A stretch of DNA of 23,886 nucleotides from Chara braunii (GCA_003427395.1 BFEA01000659.1:261125-285010); one strand, 5' to 3'; counted from the stretch's first letter, positions 1-10,315 are shown. Numbers and translations: made by a program. Notes: generated by a model not told the origin, from the letters alone.

Positions 1-32
<32 letters not shown>
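1..32. repeat. (TC)n microsatellite
   Basis: Sixteen uninterrupted TC dinucleotides open the window, so the tract probably continues to the left. It is a simple tandem repeat with no coding content. Confidence 0.97.
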
Positions 33-38
<6 letters not shown>

Positions 39-459
39 TCCTCACGTGCGACTACACATGCGTCACATTGTATCTGCGTTCGGGATTCTACCCACACCTT
101 CTCCCATGGGTTAGGCAGTCCTTCAATTGTTCTGCTACATCTCTCCTTCCATGTGACCCATAGGGTCACTTCCTGATAAGTTCAAAACAGATCCTTTCTG
201 CCTTCCGCGCCTAAATAAGTTGGATGGGTTGCTCGGGAAAGGAGGTTGAGAAGAGTGAGTCACAGAGTGACGAGGCTCACGCCCACTATTCTGTCGCCTC
301 TTTACAGTGCACTAGGCAGTGAGCTATATTCTCTACCGCGCCCTCGGTGCAGACTATGCATGTTTTCGAACTGTTGGGATCTGCGTCTTTCCGTTTGATG
401 TGCAGTCAATGGTTCGCCGGTAAGGCTGCATTGACTATTTAACCGTTGCAAACTTCTGA

Positions 460-461
<2 letters not shown>
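33..461. other. Flank of LINE-A without a gene
   Basis: No ORF or RNA gene is visible in these 429 bases. The one structured element is a perfect 7-bp inverted repeat at 153-169 (GTGACCC, 3-nt loop, GGGTCAC). This stretch is the flank next to the poly(A) tail of LINE-A. I looked here and beyond the far end of the element for a target-site duplication and found none. Confidence 0.6.

Positions 462-494
<33 letters not shown>
462..494 (-). repeat. Poly(A) tail of LINE-A (poly-T on plus strand)
   Basis: Thirty-three consecutive T on the plus strand lie directly beyond the 3' end of ORF2 of the minus-strand LINE, where a target-primed reverse-transcription product should carry its poly(A) tail. 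It sets both the orientation and the 3' boundary of LINE-A. Confidence 0.93.
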
Positions 495-508
495 CGAAGC
501 GTGAGTGC

Positions 509-545
509 GCATTGGGCGGGCCTCTCTTACCTCTAGTCCCAATGC
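509..545 (-). promoter_or_regulatory. 3'-terminal stem-loop of LINE-A
   Basis: GCATTGGG (509-516) and CCCAATGC (538-545) form a perfect 8-bp stem around a 21-nt loop, ending 15 nt before the poly(A) tail. The stem includes the last codons of ORF2. A near-identical 12-nt direct repeat (CGAAGCGTGAG-like) flanks it at about 494-505 and 546-557. Many LINEs need a 3' stem-loop in their RNA for recognition by their own RT; that role here is inference from position. Confidence 0.5.
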
Positions 546-1228
546 CCGAAGCGTAAGCTCCCCCCTTCTAATTTTGCAATTTTGTTTCCTAAAAGCCACG
601 TTTTTTCGAATCTTTTCCGACTCGACTCCCTTTTATTTGGATGTATTGTCCTCTGGTGTTCCTTTTGCTCTCTGGACCGGGGTGCTCTTATTTCCGTTTG
701 TATTATGAATTTTGTTTCTATCCATCTCTCCTCTATGTTTGGTAGTTGACCTTCTACGGTACCCTCACATCTTGCCTTCCAAATTACCCAAAGCGCTGCT
801 CTCCTCCATAAGTCGGCCACAATAGTTGTTTCTTCATCTACGTCCTCGTTTTCTAGTCTAACCGCTAGGAGGTACAGCGGGCTGCTGGGGAGATCATGTC
901 CCATTAGTTTACCCCAGAGATTTCTAGTTCTGTTCCATATCTCTTGTGCTTGGCGGCAGGTTATTAAACAGTGGGCCAAAGATTCCTCGACGATGTTGTC
1001 GCATACCATGCACAGTGAACTTTGTTGTTGGGAGCCTTCATGTTTCCTCCTTTTGGCCAGCCATTGGTTGACTGGCAGTGCCCAGTAGAGTACCAGCCAC
1101 GGCAGACTTCTGAATCTTGCCGGTCTAATGTTTGTGTACTGGCTCCATGGGATTTTATTAACCCATCCTGTGTTTTCGCTGAGTTTTTTTTTTCCATCTT
1201 TCCGAAATAACTGACTGAGGGTCCTTTG
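533..1228 (-). pseudogene. LINE-A ORF2 segment: C-terminal Cys/His (zf-RVT-like) region
   Basis: The true frame starts well upstream of the Met at 1009. From about 1228 it reads LSQLFRKDGKKK, then TGWVNKIPWSQYTN, RPARFRSLPWLVLYWALPVN, and the zinc-binding cluster CMVCDN...AHCLITC (C-x2-C, then H and C). It continues through the WRRAALWVIWKARC-type tail to a stop at 533. This RVT zinc-binding region is found at the C terminus of plant LINE ORF2 proteins. A run of ten A near 1190 lies where the frame changes, a likely slippage site for the indel. Confidence 0.85.
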
Positions 1229-1249
1229 TACGGTTCCCTAGTTTGTAAC

Positions 1250-2833
1250 CTATTTTGACTTCATACTCGTATATTGGAATAAGCTTTTTGGCTCGCCCCG
1301 AGTTACTGGGTCCACCTCTAGGTCCTTAATGTCCAACTTTGGCCTGAATACCCTAACTCTGTTTGGATCTGGTTGGATGGATGGGCTCTGTTTATGACCA
1401 GTCTTGGGTGTGCATGCGCGTACTCTTTTGAGAGTGTTGAGTTTTTGTGTTGACCTTGCTTCTACTGTTCTACCTGGGTTTACCCACGATTTGTGCACTT
1501 CCTCCAGCTCGTAAACAGCGAACTCGGCCTTCCCTTCTTCCGTGTCTGGCACCTGGAACAGTTTGTAGGCGACGGACGGGCGGTCTGTCTCCTTTTTTGT
1601 GGCCCAATCCCCCACTGACCACTTGGGTTTGCTTTTCAGAAGGAGCGCCCATTTGAGCGGGACACTTTCTAGGAGTTTGTCTAGATGTTCTTTTAGATTG
1701 TGAACCCCTTTGAGTTTGGATATGAGATCTTGCTCGGTGGCCCATCTGTTTTCATCCGTGATCCATATGTGTTCTATATTCCACAGCCCCCTGCTCATCC
1801 ATTTTCTCCACTGTCTGCCTTTCGTGTTTAAGGACCATATTTTGCCGTTATCGTCTGTCAACAGGGGATTCCCGAATAGCGGCTGCCTCAGGACTTCCTC
1901 TTGTATTCTTGGGGTTCTTGTCTTTTGTGGGAAGCAGTTTCTCCAGTGCTTTATTAATATGGCCCAGTGCTCAATCAGTGGGTCTTTATCCCTCGATATT
2001 CCCCCCCTTCCCATCCTTATTGGGTTCCATGAGGGATTGAGGATCCAATGGTATCCTTCTATGGAGGTGTCGACTCTGAAAGGTACTAGGTTACGGATCT
2101 GATGGAGAGTCATTTCATGCCATGGTAGTTCCCTGCTGAAAAGGAGTTTTATTATCCACTTGTGTTGTAATGCTTGAAATTGTACGGCGGAGTTCAGAAG
2201 ACCTAACCCTCCTTGAAGTTTGGGTCTGGTGATGTACTTCCAGGCCACTTTGGAGATGTACTTTTCTTTTTCAACTTTCCCGGTCCAAAGGTAAGATCCT
2301 AGTTTTCTTTTGAGGGTTGTAAAAAAGCTTGTTGGTGGGTTCCAGAGAGATGCTACATGCCATCCCGTAGATAGGATCGCAGTATTAAGTACTAGCACTC
2401 TACCCATCAGTGATACATTCGTTGCTTGCCATCCAGCTAGTCTGTTTGTCATTTTAAGAAGAAGACTAGTTCCTGATATATTACTGGTTCCGTCGGTTGA
2501 AATTTGGATGCCGAGAAAATGCATCGGCTGTTGAGTGGCCAGCCATTGCAGGCCTTGGGTGATTTGGGTTTGTTGGGGAGGATGAGAGGAGGCTAACCAC
2601 CATCCAACTGTTTTATTCCAGTTAATTTTCATTTTCGCTTCTAGTTGGAAGGCTTGCATGGCTTTTGTGAGGGCTTGGAATGAAGAGTCAGAAGCTCTAA
2701 TCAGCACGATTAGGTCATCCGCGAAAAGTATAGTTGTGGGTATGGGAAATGACCTTCCGTCTTGTTGTATGACTAGCCTTTCTATTGAAGGATCCTTGCG
2801 AAGGAAGGCAGCTATTGCTTCCATCACAAACAA
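1250..2833 (-). pseudogene. LINE-A ORF2 segment: RT palm (FADD), thumb and connection
   Basis: This 527-residue frame holds the second RT catalytic motif, FADD at residues 37-40 (2725-2714), then INWNKTVGWWL, LGIQISTDG, MGRVLVLNTAIL, SYLWTGK, the thumb-like GGLGLLNS and QALQHKWI. A long connection follows with little recognisable sequence. All blocks align with LINE-B, including KTVGWWL, FGRALVINN and AFIWRG there. The segment ends in a stop about 20 codons before the C-terminal part resumes in another frame. The listed Met is internal; the frame is open a little further upstream. Confidence 0.9.
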
Positions 2834-3186
2834 GAAGATTGGTGCTGCGAGTGGTTTGGTCCTACTCCCATTTTTTCCATGCGCTGTTGGAGGAAATCCC
2901 AGTTTACCTGATCATAAGCTTTTTCGAAGTCGAAGAATAGTATGGCAGCTTGTATTTTTTTATCCCTTATGAATTTGGTAGCTTCGTTTAGGGTTACTAC
3001 GTTGTCCAGAATGTATCTTCCCCGAATGAAGCCTGTTTGGTTTATGTGAAAACATTTGTCTGTGATATTCCTTATTCTATTAGCTAGGGTTTTAGCTAAT
3101 ATTTTGTATATTACTGGTAAGAGAGTTATGGGTCTGTAGTTTCTTATGTTTGCGCGATCGCCTTTCTTGTATAGCAGAGTGACCAC
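2824..3186 (-). pseudogene. LINE-A ORF2 segment: RT fingers and first catalytic Asp
   Basis: The translation carries the conserved start of a LINE RT: TLLYKKGD, NYRPITLLPVIYKILAKTLA, QTGFIRGR and FFDFEKAYDQVNW, the last holding the first catalytic aspartate. After MEKMG the reading frame is lost. The expected block with the RQGDPLAP-type motif is absent, and only KPLAAPIFLFVMEA follows, in the next frame. Comparison with LINE-B shows 43 residues between EKM and APYLF there but only 8 here. So about 35 codons were deleted together with a frame change. Confidence 0.9.
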
Positions 3187-3206
3187 GCCTGTACGAAAGT
3201 CCTCTC

Positions 3207-4204
3207 CTATAGAGCCTTAGCGAAGGCTTCTTTGAAAAATTCAGTGAATGTTTCCCCTACTTGGTGCCAGTTGGCTTGCCAGAACTCGTTAGGGAGCCCG
3301 TCCCTACCTGGGGTTTTATTAGGATGCATACTTTTGAGGGTTTCAGATAGCTCAGACTTAGTAATATCTTTTTCTAGGATTTCTATTGATTCCTGATTGA
3401 TACTTTTGTCTAGGTATTTTAAGAATTTCTCCCTTGCTTTTCTCACATTGTCGGGGTTTTCAAGGAAGGTTTTAGACGCGTATAGGTTCTGGTAGAAATT
3501 TGACGCTACTTTTAGGAGACCTTCCTGTGAGGTTTGCGTGTTGCCTCGGGAGTCCCTTAAGGCTTGTATTGTGCTATTCCTGTGACCTGTTTTAATCCTT
3601 TGGAAGAAGTATTTTGCCATGCTCTCATTGCTTTCCCAATCCTTTACTCTGGCCCTTATGGCCAACCCTTGTCTTCTCCACTCTGCCCATTGGCTAAACT
3701 CTGTTTGCGCTTCGTCAAGAAGCTGTTCGTATAGGCTTGCTCCTGGATTAGTTATCAGATTGAATTTTGCGATTTCCACCATGGCCTCTAGGCTTTGTTG
3801 TCTTGCCTGCCTTCTACTAGCCTCCTTTTTTGAGAAAAGACTCGCCCAATGACTTATTTTCTGGATGGTTGGTGGGAGATCTCTTACCAAATCTCCCTCT
3901 TTTAGTTTCTCCTTCATTTCTTCCCACCTGGTTTTGAATTCTTGTTTGACTGATTCTAACATGAGAAGTGAGGTGTTCAACTTGAAAAAGCTTTTCCCGG
4001 GGGAGTTGTCTAGGGATAGAGCTAGATTTATGTCAATTGGATTATGATCATATCCATCGTAATGGGCAATTCTTCCTATTGTAGTGTCTAAAACCGCCCC
4101 TTCCAAAGATTCTGATACGAGGAAGAAGTCTATCCTTGAGAAATAAGTTTTGCCCTGCATTGTTTTCCTAATGCAGGTATAGTTTTTTTTCTCTGGGTTA
4201 GGGG
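3207..4204 (-). pseudogene. LINE-A ORF2 segment: end of endonuclease and linker to RT
   Basis: The frame is open from about 4204, upstream of the first Met at 4160. It begins with the end of the APE endonuclease: TYFSRIDFFLVSES, then GYDHNPIDINL containing the catalytic Asp-His pair. A linker follows with FFKLNTSLL, a Lys/Glu-rich helical stretch and YFFQRIKTGHRNSTIQALRD. The segment closes with the entry to the RT domain, KTPGRDGLPNEFWQANW. The same landmarks recur in LINE-B (FFKLNTSIL, PGIDGFPKEFWE), which confirms homology. It stops at 3207 just before the RT core, which resumes in another frame. Confidence 0.88.
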
Positions 4205-4812
4205 TCTTTAAGGTTATTTTCCTTAGCTAAGCGGGCTAAAGCCGTCTCTACTGGATCCTGCGAGGTTTGTTGTGCCCATGAGATCCTGTCCAGCCGAGAG
4301 TTCGGGTTAGTGTTCCAATCTCCCACCAGAATCATGTGTTTCTGCGGTTGGATTAGTCTTCCTATCTCTTCGAGAAAAATCATTCTCTCTGTCGATGAAT
4401 TTGGGGCATAAAGATTTATTAAAGTGATATCTTCTCCCTTGAATGTTAACTCTAATTTGGTCCATCTGCCGCCTACTGGATCCATTGCCGATGATTCTAA
4501 TTGCAGCTGTTGCGTGGCTACCGCGTGGTTGTGTATTAAGGTGATGACGCCTGCTGAGGCTGGTTGCGGGTTGTGTGCCGATACTGCTGCAGCACAATTT
4601 TTTAACCTCCCTATGATTTCCTTTTTTACTGTTCTGTGTGTGGGAGTGTTAGTAATATGTGTTTCTTGGAGGCACACCAAGTCCGGGGGGTTAGGGTCGT
4701 TCCAGCCCGTTGTGTTCAGCAGGCAACTCCACTTTTGCGGGTTTGTCAGGATAGTTGGTAGCCCCCTCACGTTCCAGGACTGGATCACCAGGTCCCCCCT
4801 TGGTGCCTTCAT
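4198..4812 (-). pseudogene. LINE-A ORF2 segment: APE-type endonuclease, N-terminal part
   Basis: The 204-residue open segment has the apurinic endonuclease motifs in order: SWNVRG with Asn14, CLQETH with Glu50, LINLYAPNS with Tyr135, and GDWN with Asp165 and Asn167 (GDFN in most relatives). These are the metal-binding and catalytic residues of LINE endonucleases that nick the target to prime reverse transcription. The segment ends early at KDP-stop. The domain's last motifs (SRIDFF and a DHNP-type catalytic Asp-His) continue in another frame just downstream, so one indel near 4205 splits the domain. Confidence 0.9.
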
Positions 4813-4855
4813 GACTTATTGGGAGTGATCTTCCTTTGAGATTTATGCTATCTTT

Positions 4856-7322
4856 CTATATCTCAGAGCTGCTCCCCGACTCCTCCTCCAGTGGGGTGAG
4901 GAGGGATGGTAGCCTGTTCTCATCTTGTTCCAGTGCTCCTGAGTCTACCAACGTTGCTAGTGCCACTGCATTCTGAGTCATGGTTGTTTCACCTCCTAGG
5001 GCTGTTACGGGTCGTGCCGACATCCACCACCATGGCTTCCACTGCAGGTCTTCAGAGATTTTCGACCCTTGGTCCAACCAGACTATCAATGGTCTTGCAT
5101 TGTGCTGTGTTTGGTCCTTTCCCTCAGATTCTCTGGATGTTTCAAATGCTCCGCCTCCCCTTCCTTTTGCTGTTTACCTGCCAGCCCCATGAAGATTGGT
5201 TCTTTCCCCTTGCTGATCTTTTTCAGCATGTCTTCCCTCTTTTGTCCCAATTGCCATCTTACTACTGAGAGGTCTTCGTGCACTGCTACATTACGGGAAT
5301 TATCGCTCGCGATGGCAATAGAGTGTTTGCTTCCTTTTATGCCCTCTTCCATAATTCTTCATGAGCCTTGTGTTGCAGGTCCTGGACTCACTGTGCGTAG
5401 AGACATTTCCCGGTTCAGGTCAGCCAGACGGTTGTTTTGGGCGTACAGAGTCTCAACGTGAATGCCCAGTTGTGTGGCTGTTGTCATTCCCTTGCTTTGC
5501 TCTTCTTGCCCCTGTTGTTTCCCTTGCTCTATCAGAAACTGCGAAGGTCTGTAGTTTGGCAACTTTTTCTCCTTGTTTTGACTCTTATCCTTCAACATGC
5601 TTGAATTGTTTCCTTCAGTTTCCATTTCCAGATCTTCCTTGGTTGCGACGTATTTTTCTGCGAACAAGGTAGCCAGGTCCTCTTCCCTTTCCAGTGGGGC
5701 GAATGGATTTTATGACAGAGGGATTAGTTGTGATGGATTGGGAATTCCTGCTTTCTGTTTGCTTTTTTGTTCCTCCCTATGCAGTATCAATTGAAGCTCA
5801 AAATTGTCTTGTCTTAATTTTTCATAGGTCTGGATGTAATCTAACAGTTCTTTTTCCTGCTTACCTGACCATGGGTACCAGATTCCGGGTTGCCGTGTTC
5901 TTCCTCTATGTCCTCTCTTTCTTTTTGACCTTCGATATGTTTCCTCTTACCTCCCACCGTCGGGTTTTCCCCTTCCTCCCCTTCCTTCATCGTTGTGTCT
6001 CTTGCGCCTTCTTCCATGCTCTTGTCTGATCCTTCTGCTTCCATTCCCTTCCCCTGGTTGGATTTTCCCCTTCCCTTCTGTGCTCTTCTGGAATATGTTA
6101 TCTGCTTGGTTTGTTCCCCCCTTGCTTTCTCCTCTTCCTGGTGACGCTTGACTGCATCCACCCATTCTCTTCATGTGGTTTCTTGCACTGTTTGCAAGTC
6201 TGCTCGTAGGTCTTTCTCCCATATTTCTTGCTTCAGTGTGTTCACGTGTATGGTCCTTGGTGAAGCGTTTAGGTGGTTTTCTTTCCGTTTTGAGTGTTTG
6301 CCACCTGCTGTCGAAGGGAGGGTAAACATCCGGTCTGGGAGTCGGTTCCCTATTGATGGTCCAGACCCAGTCCGGTGTATCCAGATTGTCATTAAACACC
6401 CAACCCGCGTATTGGGCTTCTGGGATGTACCAATACCCTTTTTCGTTGGCTACTTCCAATAGATTCGTTGTTTTGAGTGGTTTGGGTTTTGCAGTTTCCC
6501 TTGTTTTCAGGCAGTTGACATCTGTCCCTAGGTGACCCCTTTGCCTGCATTTGAAGCATAGTGGATTGGTTTTGCTTGAAACTGTTTTTCTGATGATTTT
6601 ATTTTCATGCGAAAAGAACCATTCATCCGGGTTGAAGGGTACTGAACTGTCTCCCGTTTCCAAAACCACTGTCATCTGGTTGTGCTGCGGTGTTAGAAAA
6701 TCCGGGGTCGAAACAATCCAATGCGTTTCTGTGAAGTGATCGTATTCCATTTTGACCCTCTCTTTTACACTGCCGTGCATTCCCTCGGGTACATTGTCGA
6801 ATTGAATCCAGAAATGCTTTTTGATTAATTCTTGTCTGTACCTGAAGGGTGTCTTCTGGTAATTGGCTGCTTGTTTCCATGGATGAACCGTGACCACCGA
6901 CGAGTTGCAGGTGAAACACTTGTTTTCAAAAACTCAGCAAGTGCTTCTTCCATACACAAGACCATGATAACATTTCTTGACCTCGGGTGGAACGACACTT
7001 TTGGTTCTTGCCCCTGAATTGGTTCCAGCGACTTCAGTTTTTCCCAGATCCATTTCAATTTAGCTTGTTTGTCCAATGCCTGGCTTTTTTTGAAAAAGGT
7101 GAAAAGCACTGCGTGTTTCCTGTGGAGTTCTTTGTGCTTGGACGTCAATTCCCTCGGACATTCATAGACCATCATTTCTTCTTTTTTATTTCCCCCGTGG
7201 TCGATGCATTTAGTGGTTTTGACCAATGACGTTCTAGTTTGCTCCGCGAGCCAGTTTTGTGTTTCGATTCTCATTCCCTCCATTGCTCTGTCTGACAACT
7301 TTTCGCACTCTTCGGAGCTAGT
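4856..7322 (-). pseudogene. LINE-A ORF1 (gag-like RNA-binding protein), broken
   Basis: ORF1 of plant LINEs encodes an RNA-binding protein that packages element RNA. Here it is spread over several frames: ~7322-6825, 6897-5947 (switching near 6160 to 6161-5841), 5667-5359, then an in-frame stop, 5352-5086, and 5089-4856. The middle segment has WIQFDNVPEGM, typical of gag-like ORF1 proteins, followed by a zinc knuckle at 6558-6511: C114-x2-C117-x4-H122-x6-C129. The C-terminal part is Lys/Glu-rich and probably disordered. The frame stays open upstream of the first ATG (about 7283) as far as 7322, so the N terminus is uncertain and may be truncated. The stop at 4856 lies 43 nt before the ORF2 ATG. 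Confidence 0.78.
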
Positions 7323-7330
7323 GACTAAGT

Positions 7331-8960
7331 GTGTGAGTGGGTGGGTGGGGGGATGGGAGGATGGGGGGGAAGGTGGGTGAGTGGACGGTTTGCTGGAGTT
7401 ACGAGGGGAGAGGAAATGGGGGATGTCTAGTTGGGGGGAGGACGAGCACCTGGGTGGAGTCGGGGAGGGGATGCGGTGGGATCAAGGATATAAGTTGTTG
7501 GAGTTGGGCCCGCGCCGGGGTGGAATCAAAGTGGGTGCAGGCTAGAAACTAACGGGTGGGATCGGGCTCTCTCTCGAGACGGAGCCGGACCAGAGAAGGG
7601 GATGGAGTAGTGATCGGATGATTGAGGAATGGGTTCAATGTTGGGGAAGTAGCAGGTTTGGTCCAGAACCGGCAACAGACAGTTTGGAGACGCGAGTAGG
7701 GTCGGAACTGGGATCGGGTCGATTGCAGGGCAAAGTGGGAGGCGGGTCGGGATTGGTGTTGGAGCGGGGGAGGGTACGGAATGGGTGAGGCGACCAGCTT
7801 TGGGCTCGGGGAGGTGTCTTCGATGACGGGATGGGTTAGGATTGGGGTTGACGAATGTTTTTACAGGAACCTGGGGAAGGGGGATCGGAGTGGGAACGGA
7901 GGGGGTCAAAACGCCGGTATGTGGTTCCAAAGATATCAGATTGGGATCGGATTGGGGTCGGGAGGGCCTTGGGTTGGGATCGGGGTGCGACCAGGTTGGG
8001 ATCGGGGTGGGATCGGGATGAGATCGAGGTAGGGTCGAGATGGGATCAGGAAGGGGTAAGGTTAGGATCGCGGTGAGGTCGGGAGGGGATCGAGGTGGGG
8101 TCGGAAGTGGGGGTGAAACGGGAGCGGGGTACAATCAAGATCGGGAGTGGGGGTGGGCATGGTTCCGGTAAGGGGTTCGAAACGAGATCGGGTTGGGATC
8201 GGGGAGGGAACGGATTGGGGTCAGGAGGGGCTCGGGTTGGGATCGGGGTGGGGCCAGGTTGGGATAGGGATGGGATCGGGATGGGATCGAGGTAGGGTCG
8301 ATGTGGGATCAGGATGGGATAAGGTTGGGATCACGGTGAGGTCGGGAGGGGGTCGAGGTGGGGTCGGAAGTGGGGCTGAAACGGGATCGGGGTACGATCA
8401 AGATCGAGAGTGGGGATGGGGATGGTTCCGGTAAGGGGTTCGAAACGAGACCGGGTTGGGATAAGGGAGGGAACGGATTGGGGTAGGGGCGGGGTCGACG
8501 TATGGTCGAGATGGGGACAGACCGGGATCGGGGTGAGATCAAGATCAGGCTTATGGTGGGGATGGTGTCGGCACAGATTTTGATCGAGCTTGGGTTGGGA
8601 TCTGGTTGGGATCTTGTTGGGATTGGGAAGGAACGGTTGGGCTGGAGGTGGGAATGGGTAGGGGACGGGGTGGAATCGGGATGGAGTCGAGGTAGGGTCG
8701 AGGGATGGGATCGGGGTGGGATTAGGATGGGATCGGGGTGGGATTAAGATGGGATCGTGGTGGGCTCTAGAGGGGGTTGTGGTGGGGACGAGGTGGTAGG
8801 TGGTGGCGAATCCGTGTCGGGGTGAGATCTAGCTCGGGATTTGGGCGGGGAAGGTTCCGATACTGGGTTCGGAACGAGAACGGGTTGGGATCGGGGGGGC
8901 TCGGATTGGGATCGAGACTGGGTTAAGATGGAACCAGGGTGGGTCATGGGGGAGTCTGCG
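7331..8960. repeat. G-rich minisatellite based on GGGATCGGGGTG-like units
   Basis: The plus strand is built of degenerate 5-12-nt units such as GGGATCGGGGT, GGGTTGGGATC and GAGGTAGGGTCG, giving extreme strand asymmetry (G-rich on plus, C-rich on minus) and many GGG runs. Within it, about 7940-8202 and 8203-8465 are two copies of a 263-bp block: the landmarks CGGTGAGG (8071, 8334), GGTTCCGGTAAGGGG (8161, 8424) and ATTGGGGT (7951, 8214) are each exactly 263 apart. A weaker third partial copy follows. The long Pro-rich minus-strand ORFs and Gly/Trp-rich plus-strand ORFs here are by-products of the repeat. Confidence 0.9.
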
Positions 8961-10230
8961 AGGGATGATGGAGCCGGAACGGGTGGTTAGGTAGGAGATG
9001 GATGGAAAGACGCACCGGTGGGTGGGGATGTAGGTTGGATAGAAGGCTTGGGGGGGGGGGGAGTAACGAAAGGATGGATAGGGGAGGAGGTGAGAGATCG
9101 GTGTCTGATTAACAAAGGGTGGCAGTGGAGAGTGGACGGTGAAGGTATAAGGGAGTAGGAGAGGGTGGGCGAGGGGAAGGGAGGCAATGATGGGGCGGAG
9201 GGAAAAAGCAGAAGCGGGGTATTAACGACGCGGGGGGGTGTGGTAGATCGAAGGCTAAGCGAAAGATCATAACTTTTGATGTCGCGAAGGGAGAGATGTC
9301 GGAGAGGGGTGCTGGACGTCGGTCGAGGGGGGGAGGAGACGTCGCTCGACGGGAGTGGGAGGAAGACAGCTGTAAGTCCGGCGGGAGGGAGGGGGGGAAG
9401 AAGTGCGATGGGTGCGAGGGCACCCGGAGTTAGTCCGTGTAGGCGCACTGATCATATGGCGGTTGTTGAGGGCAGTTCGTAGAGAGGACTCGGGGGGGGT
9501 GTTACTACTAGGCCAAGAGGAGGCATGTAAAAGTGGGATGGCAACTCGTAAGAAGAGCAGCACGGAGGAGAACGACGTGGTGAAGAGGTCACGGAGGATG
9601 AATAACGGAGGGGCGTAGCAGGGAAAGGACGTGGATGTTAGTGGGGGTCGATAACTTCTTACTTCAAAAGGTCCGTTCCTTGGTCGCATACGATGTGATC
9701 TCCCCAGCACGAGCAGCGTAGCAGTTGGACATCCTTTGCTGACACTTTCCCAGTGACAACCTGCGGTCGGCAGCGTTAGCTGTTGTGACTTTTGTTCTCC
9801 TAGGACGCCGACGATGGCGATTTCACCCTTCGTTCTCTTCAAAACACTTGGCCGCGCCCAGAGGGCGACCTTCTCCTCAGCGATGGCATGAACCTCTTTC
9901 TGGTATGGCGTGCCCAGGACACGCACGGAAAGTTGCGCTCGCGACTCTTCGAAAAAGGGCGCGGGTGGTGGTGGTGGGAGCGCTTACCGAACGGCGCTCG
10001 CGCGGACTCCTCTGCGTCGTTGCGATTCGGGAGACCTACTGAACTTGCAAAACTCATGATTTTTATTTTCTCGAATTTTTTTTTGCGAAGTTCAAACTTT
10101 TCTTTTTTGATTAGTGGCTCCTTATCTGGGCGATTTATCCCCACCCACCCCTCCCCACCTATGTTGTTGCCCCCTCTGGTCTTACCTTCTCTATCTGTCT
10201 CCGGGTACCCCCTGCGATGGCATTGGTAAG
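8961..10230. other. G-rich to mixed DNA without a recognisable gene
   Basis: The plus strand stays G-rich to about 9650, including a G run at about 9049-9061, but without the regular units of the preceding minisatellite. From 9650 composition becomes ordinary. A 219-codon minus-strand frame (9926-9267) is the longest here; its C-terminal half lies in the biased G-rich DNA and its N-terminal part matches nothing I know. T-rich tracts occur at 10060-10120. Confidence 0.5.
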
Positions 10231-10315
10231 TTGCCACGTCAGCAGGCCACGTCAGGAGGCCACGTCAGCTGACAGCAGTGCCACATCAGCAGCAGGGAGT
10301 ACCGCGTCAGGAGGC
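10231..10315 (+). repeat. Short degenerate GCCACGTCAG repeats
   Basis: Five imperfect units occur within 85 bases: GCCACGTCAGCAG, GCCACGTCAGGAG, GCCACGTCAGCTG, GCCACATCAGCAG and ACCGCGTCAGGAG. They lie immediately upstream of the gag remnant, probably in its leader. The core CCACGTCA resembles ACGT-type plant promoter elements; any regulatory role is only inference. Confidence 0.7.

Larger units (their letters stand above)
533..4812 (-). pseudogene. LINE-A ORF2 (APE endonuclease - RT - zinc-binding region), broken
   Basis: ORF2 would encode the polyprotein that nicks target DNA and reverse-transcribes the element RNA. The start is fixed at the ATG at 4812 because an in-frame TAA lies two codons upstream. 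The frame runs 4812-4198 (endonuclease), then ~4204-3207 (end of endonuclease and linker), 3186-2824 (RT N-terminal half), 2833-1250 (RT C-terminal half and thumb), a short third-frame stretch near 1250-1170, then ~1228-533 (C-terminal Cys/His region). Shifts lie near 4205, 3190, 2860, 1250 and at a 10-A run near 1190. About 35 codons are missing inside the RT near 2860. These breaks make an active protein impossible. Confidence 0.92.
462..7330 (-). mobile_element. LINE-A: nearly full-length, decayed non-LTR retrotransposon
   Basis: Read on the minus strand, the order is a gag-like ORF1 with a CCHC knuckle (about 7322-4856), a 43-nt gap, then ORF2 (4812-533) with APE endonuclease, RT and a C-terminal Cys/His region, a very short 3' UTR and a 33-nt poly(A) tail at 494-462. 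This is the standard architecture of plant L1-like LINEs. Reading frames switch at least eight times, so the copy is dead. The right (5') limit is uncertain: the ORF1 frame is open up to about 7322 and then meets G-rich repeats, so the 5' end may be truncated there. No LTRs or target-site duplication were found. RNase H was not seen. Confidence 0.92.

Noticed and set aside
440-7400. Target-site duplication for LINE-A
   Set aside because: The bases beside the poly(A) tail (AACTTCTGATC) do not recur near 7300-7400. The 5' boundary is unclear.
7526-8134. 202-codon Pro-rich minus-strand ORF
   Set aside because: It is the translation of the C-rich strand of the minisatellite. Its PDP/PIP repetition follows the DNA repeat and similar frames open on both strands.
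9267-9926. 219-codon minus-strand ORF
   Set aside because: No recognisable motif. Its second half is Ser/Pro/Arg-rich from G-rich DNA, where stop codons are rare on the C-rich strand.
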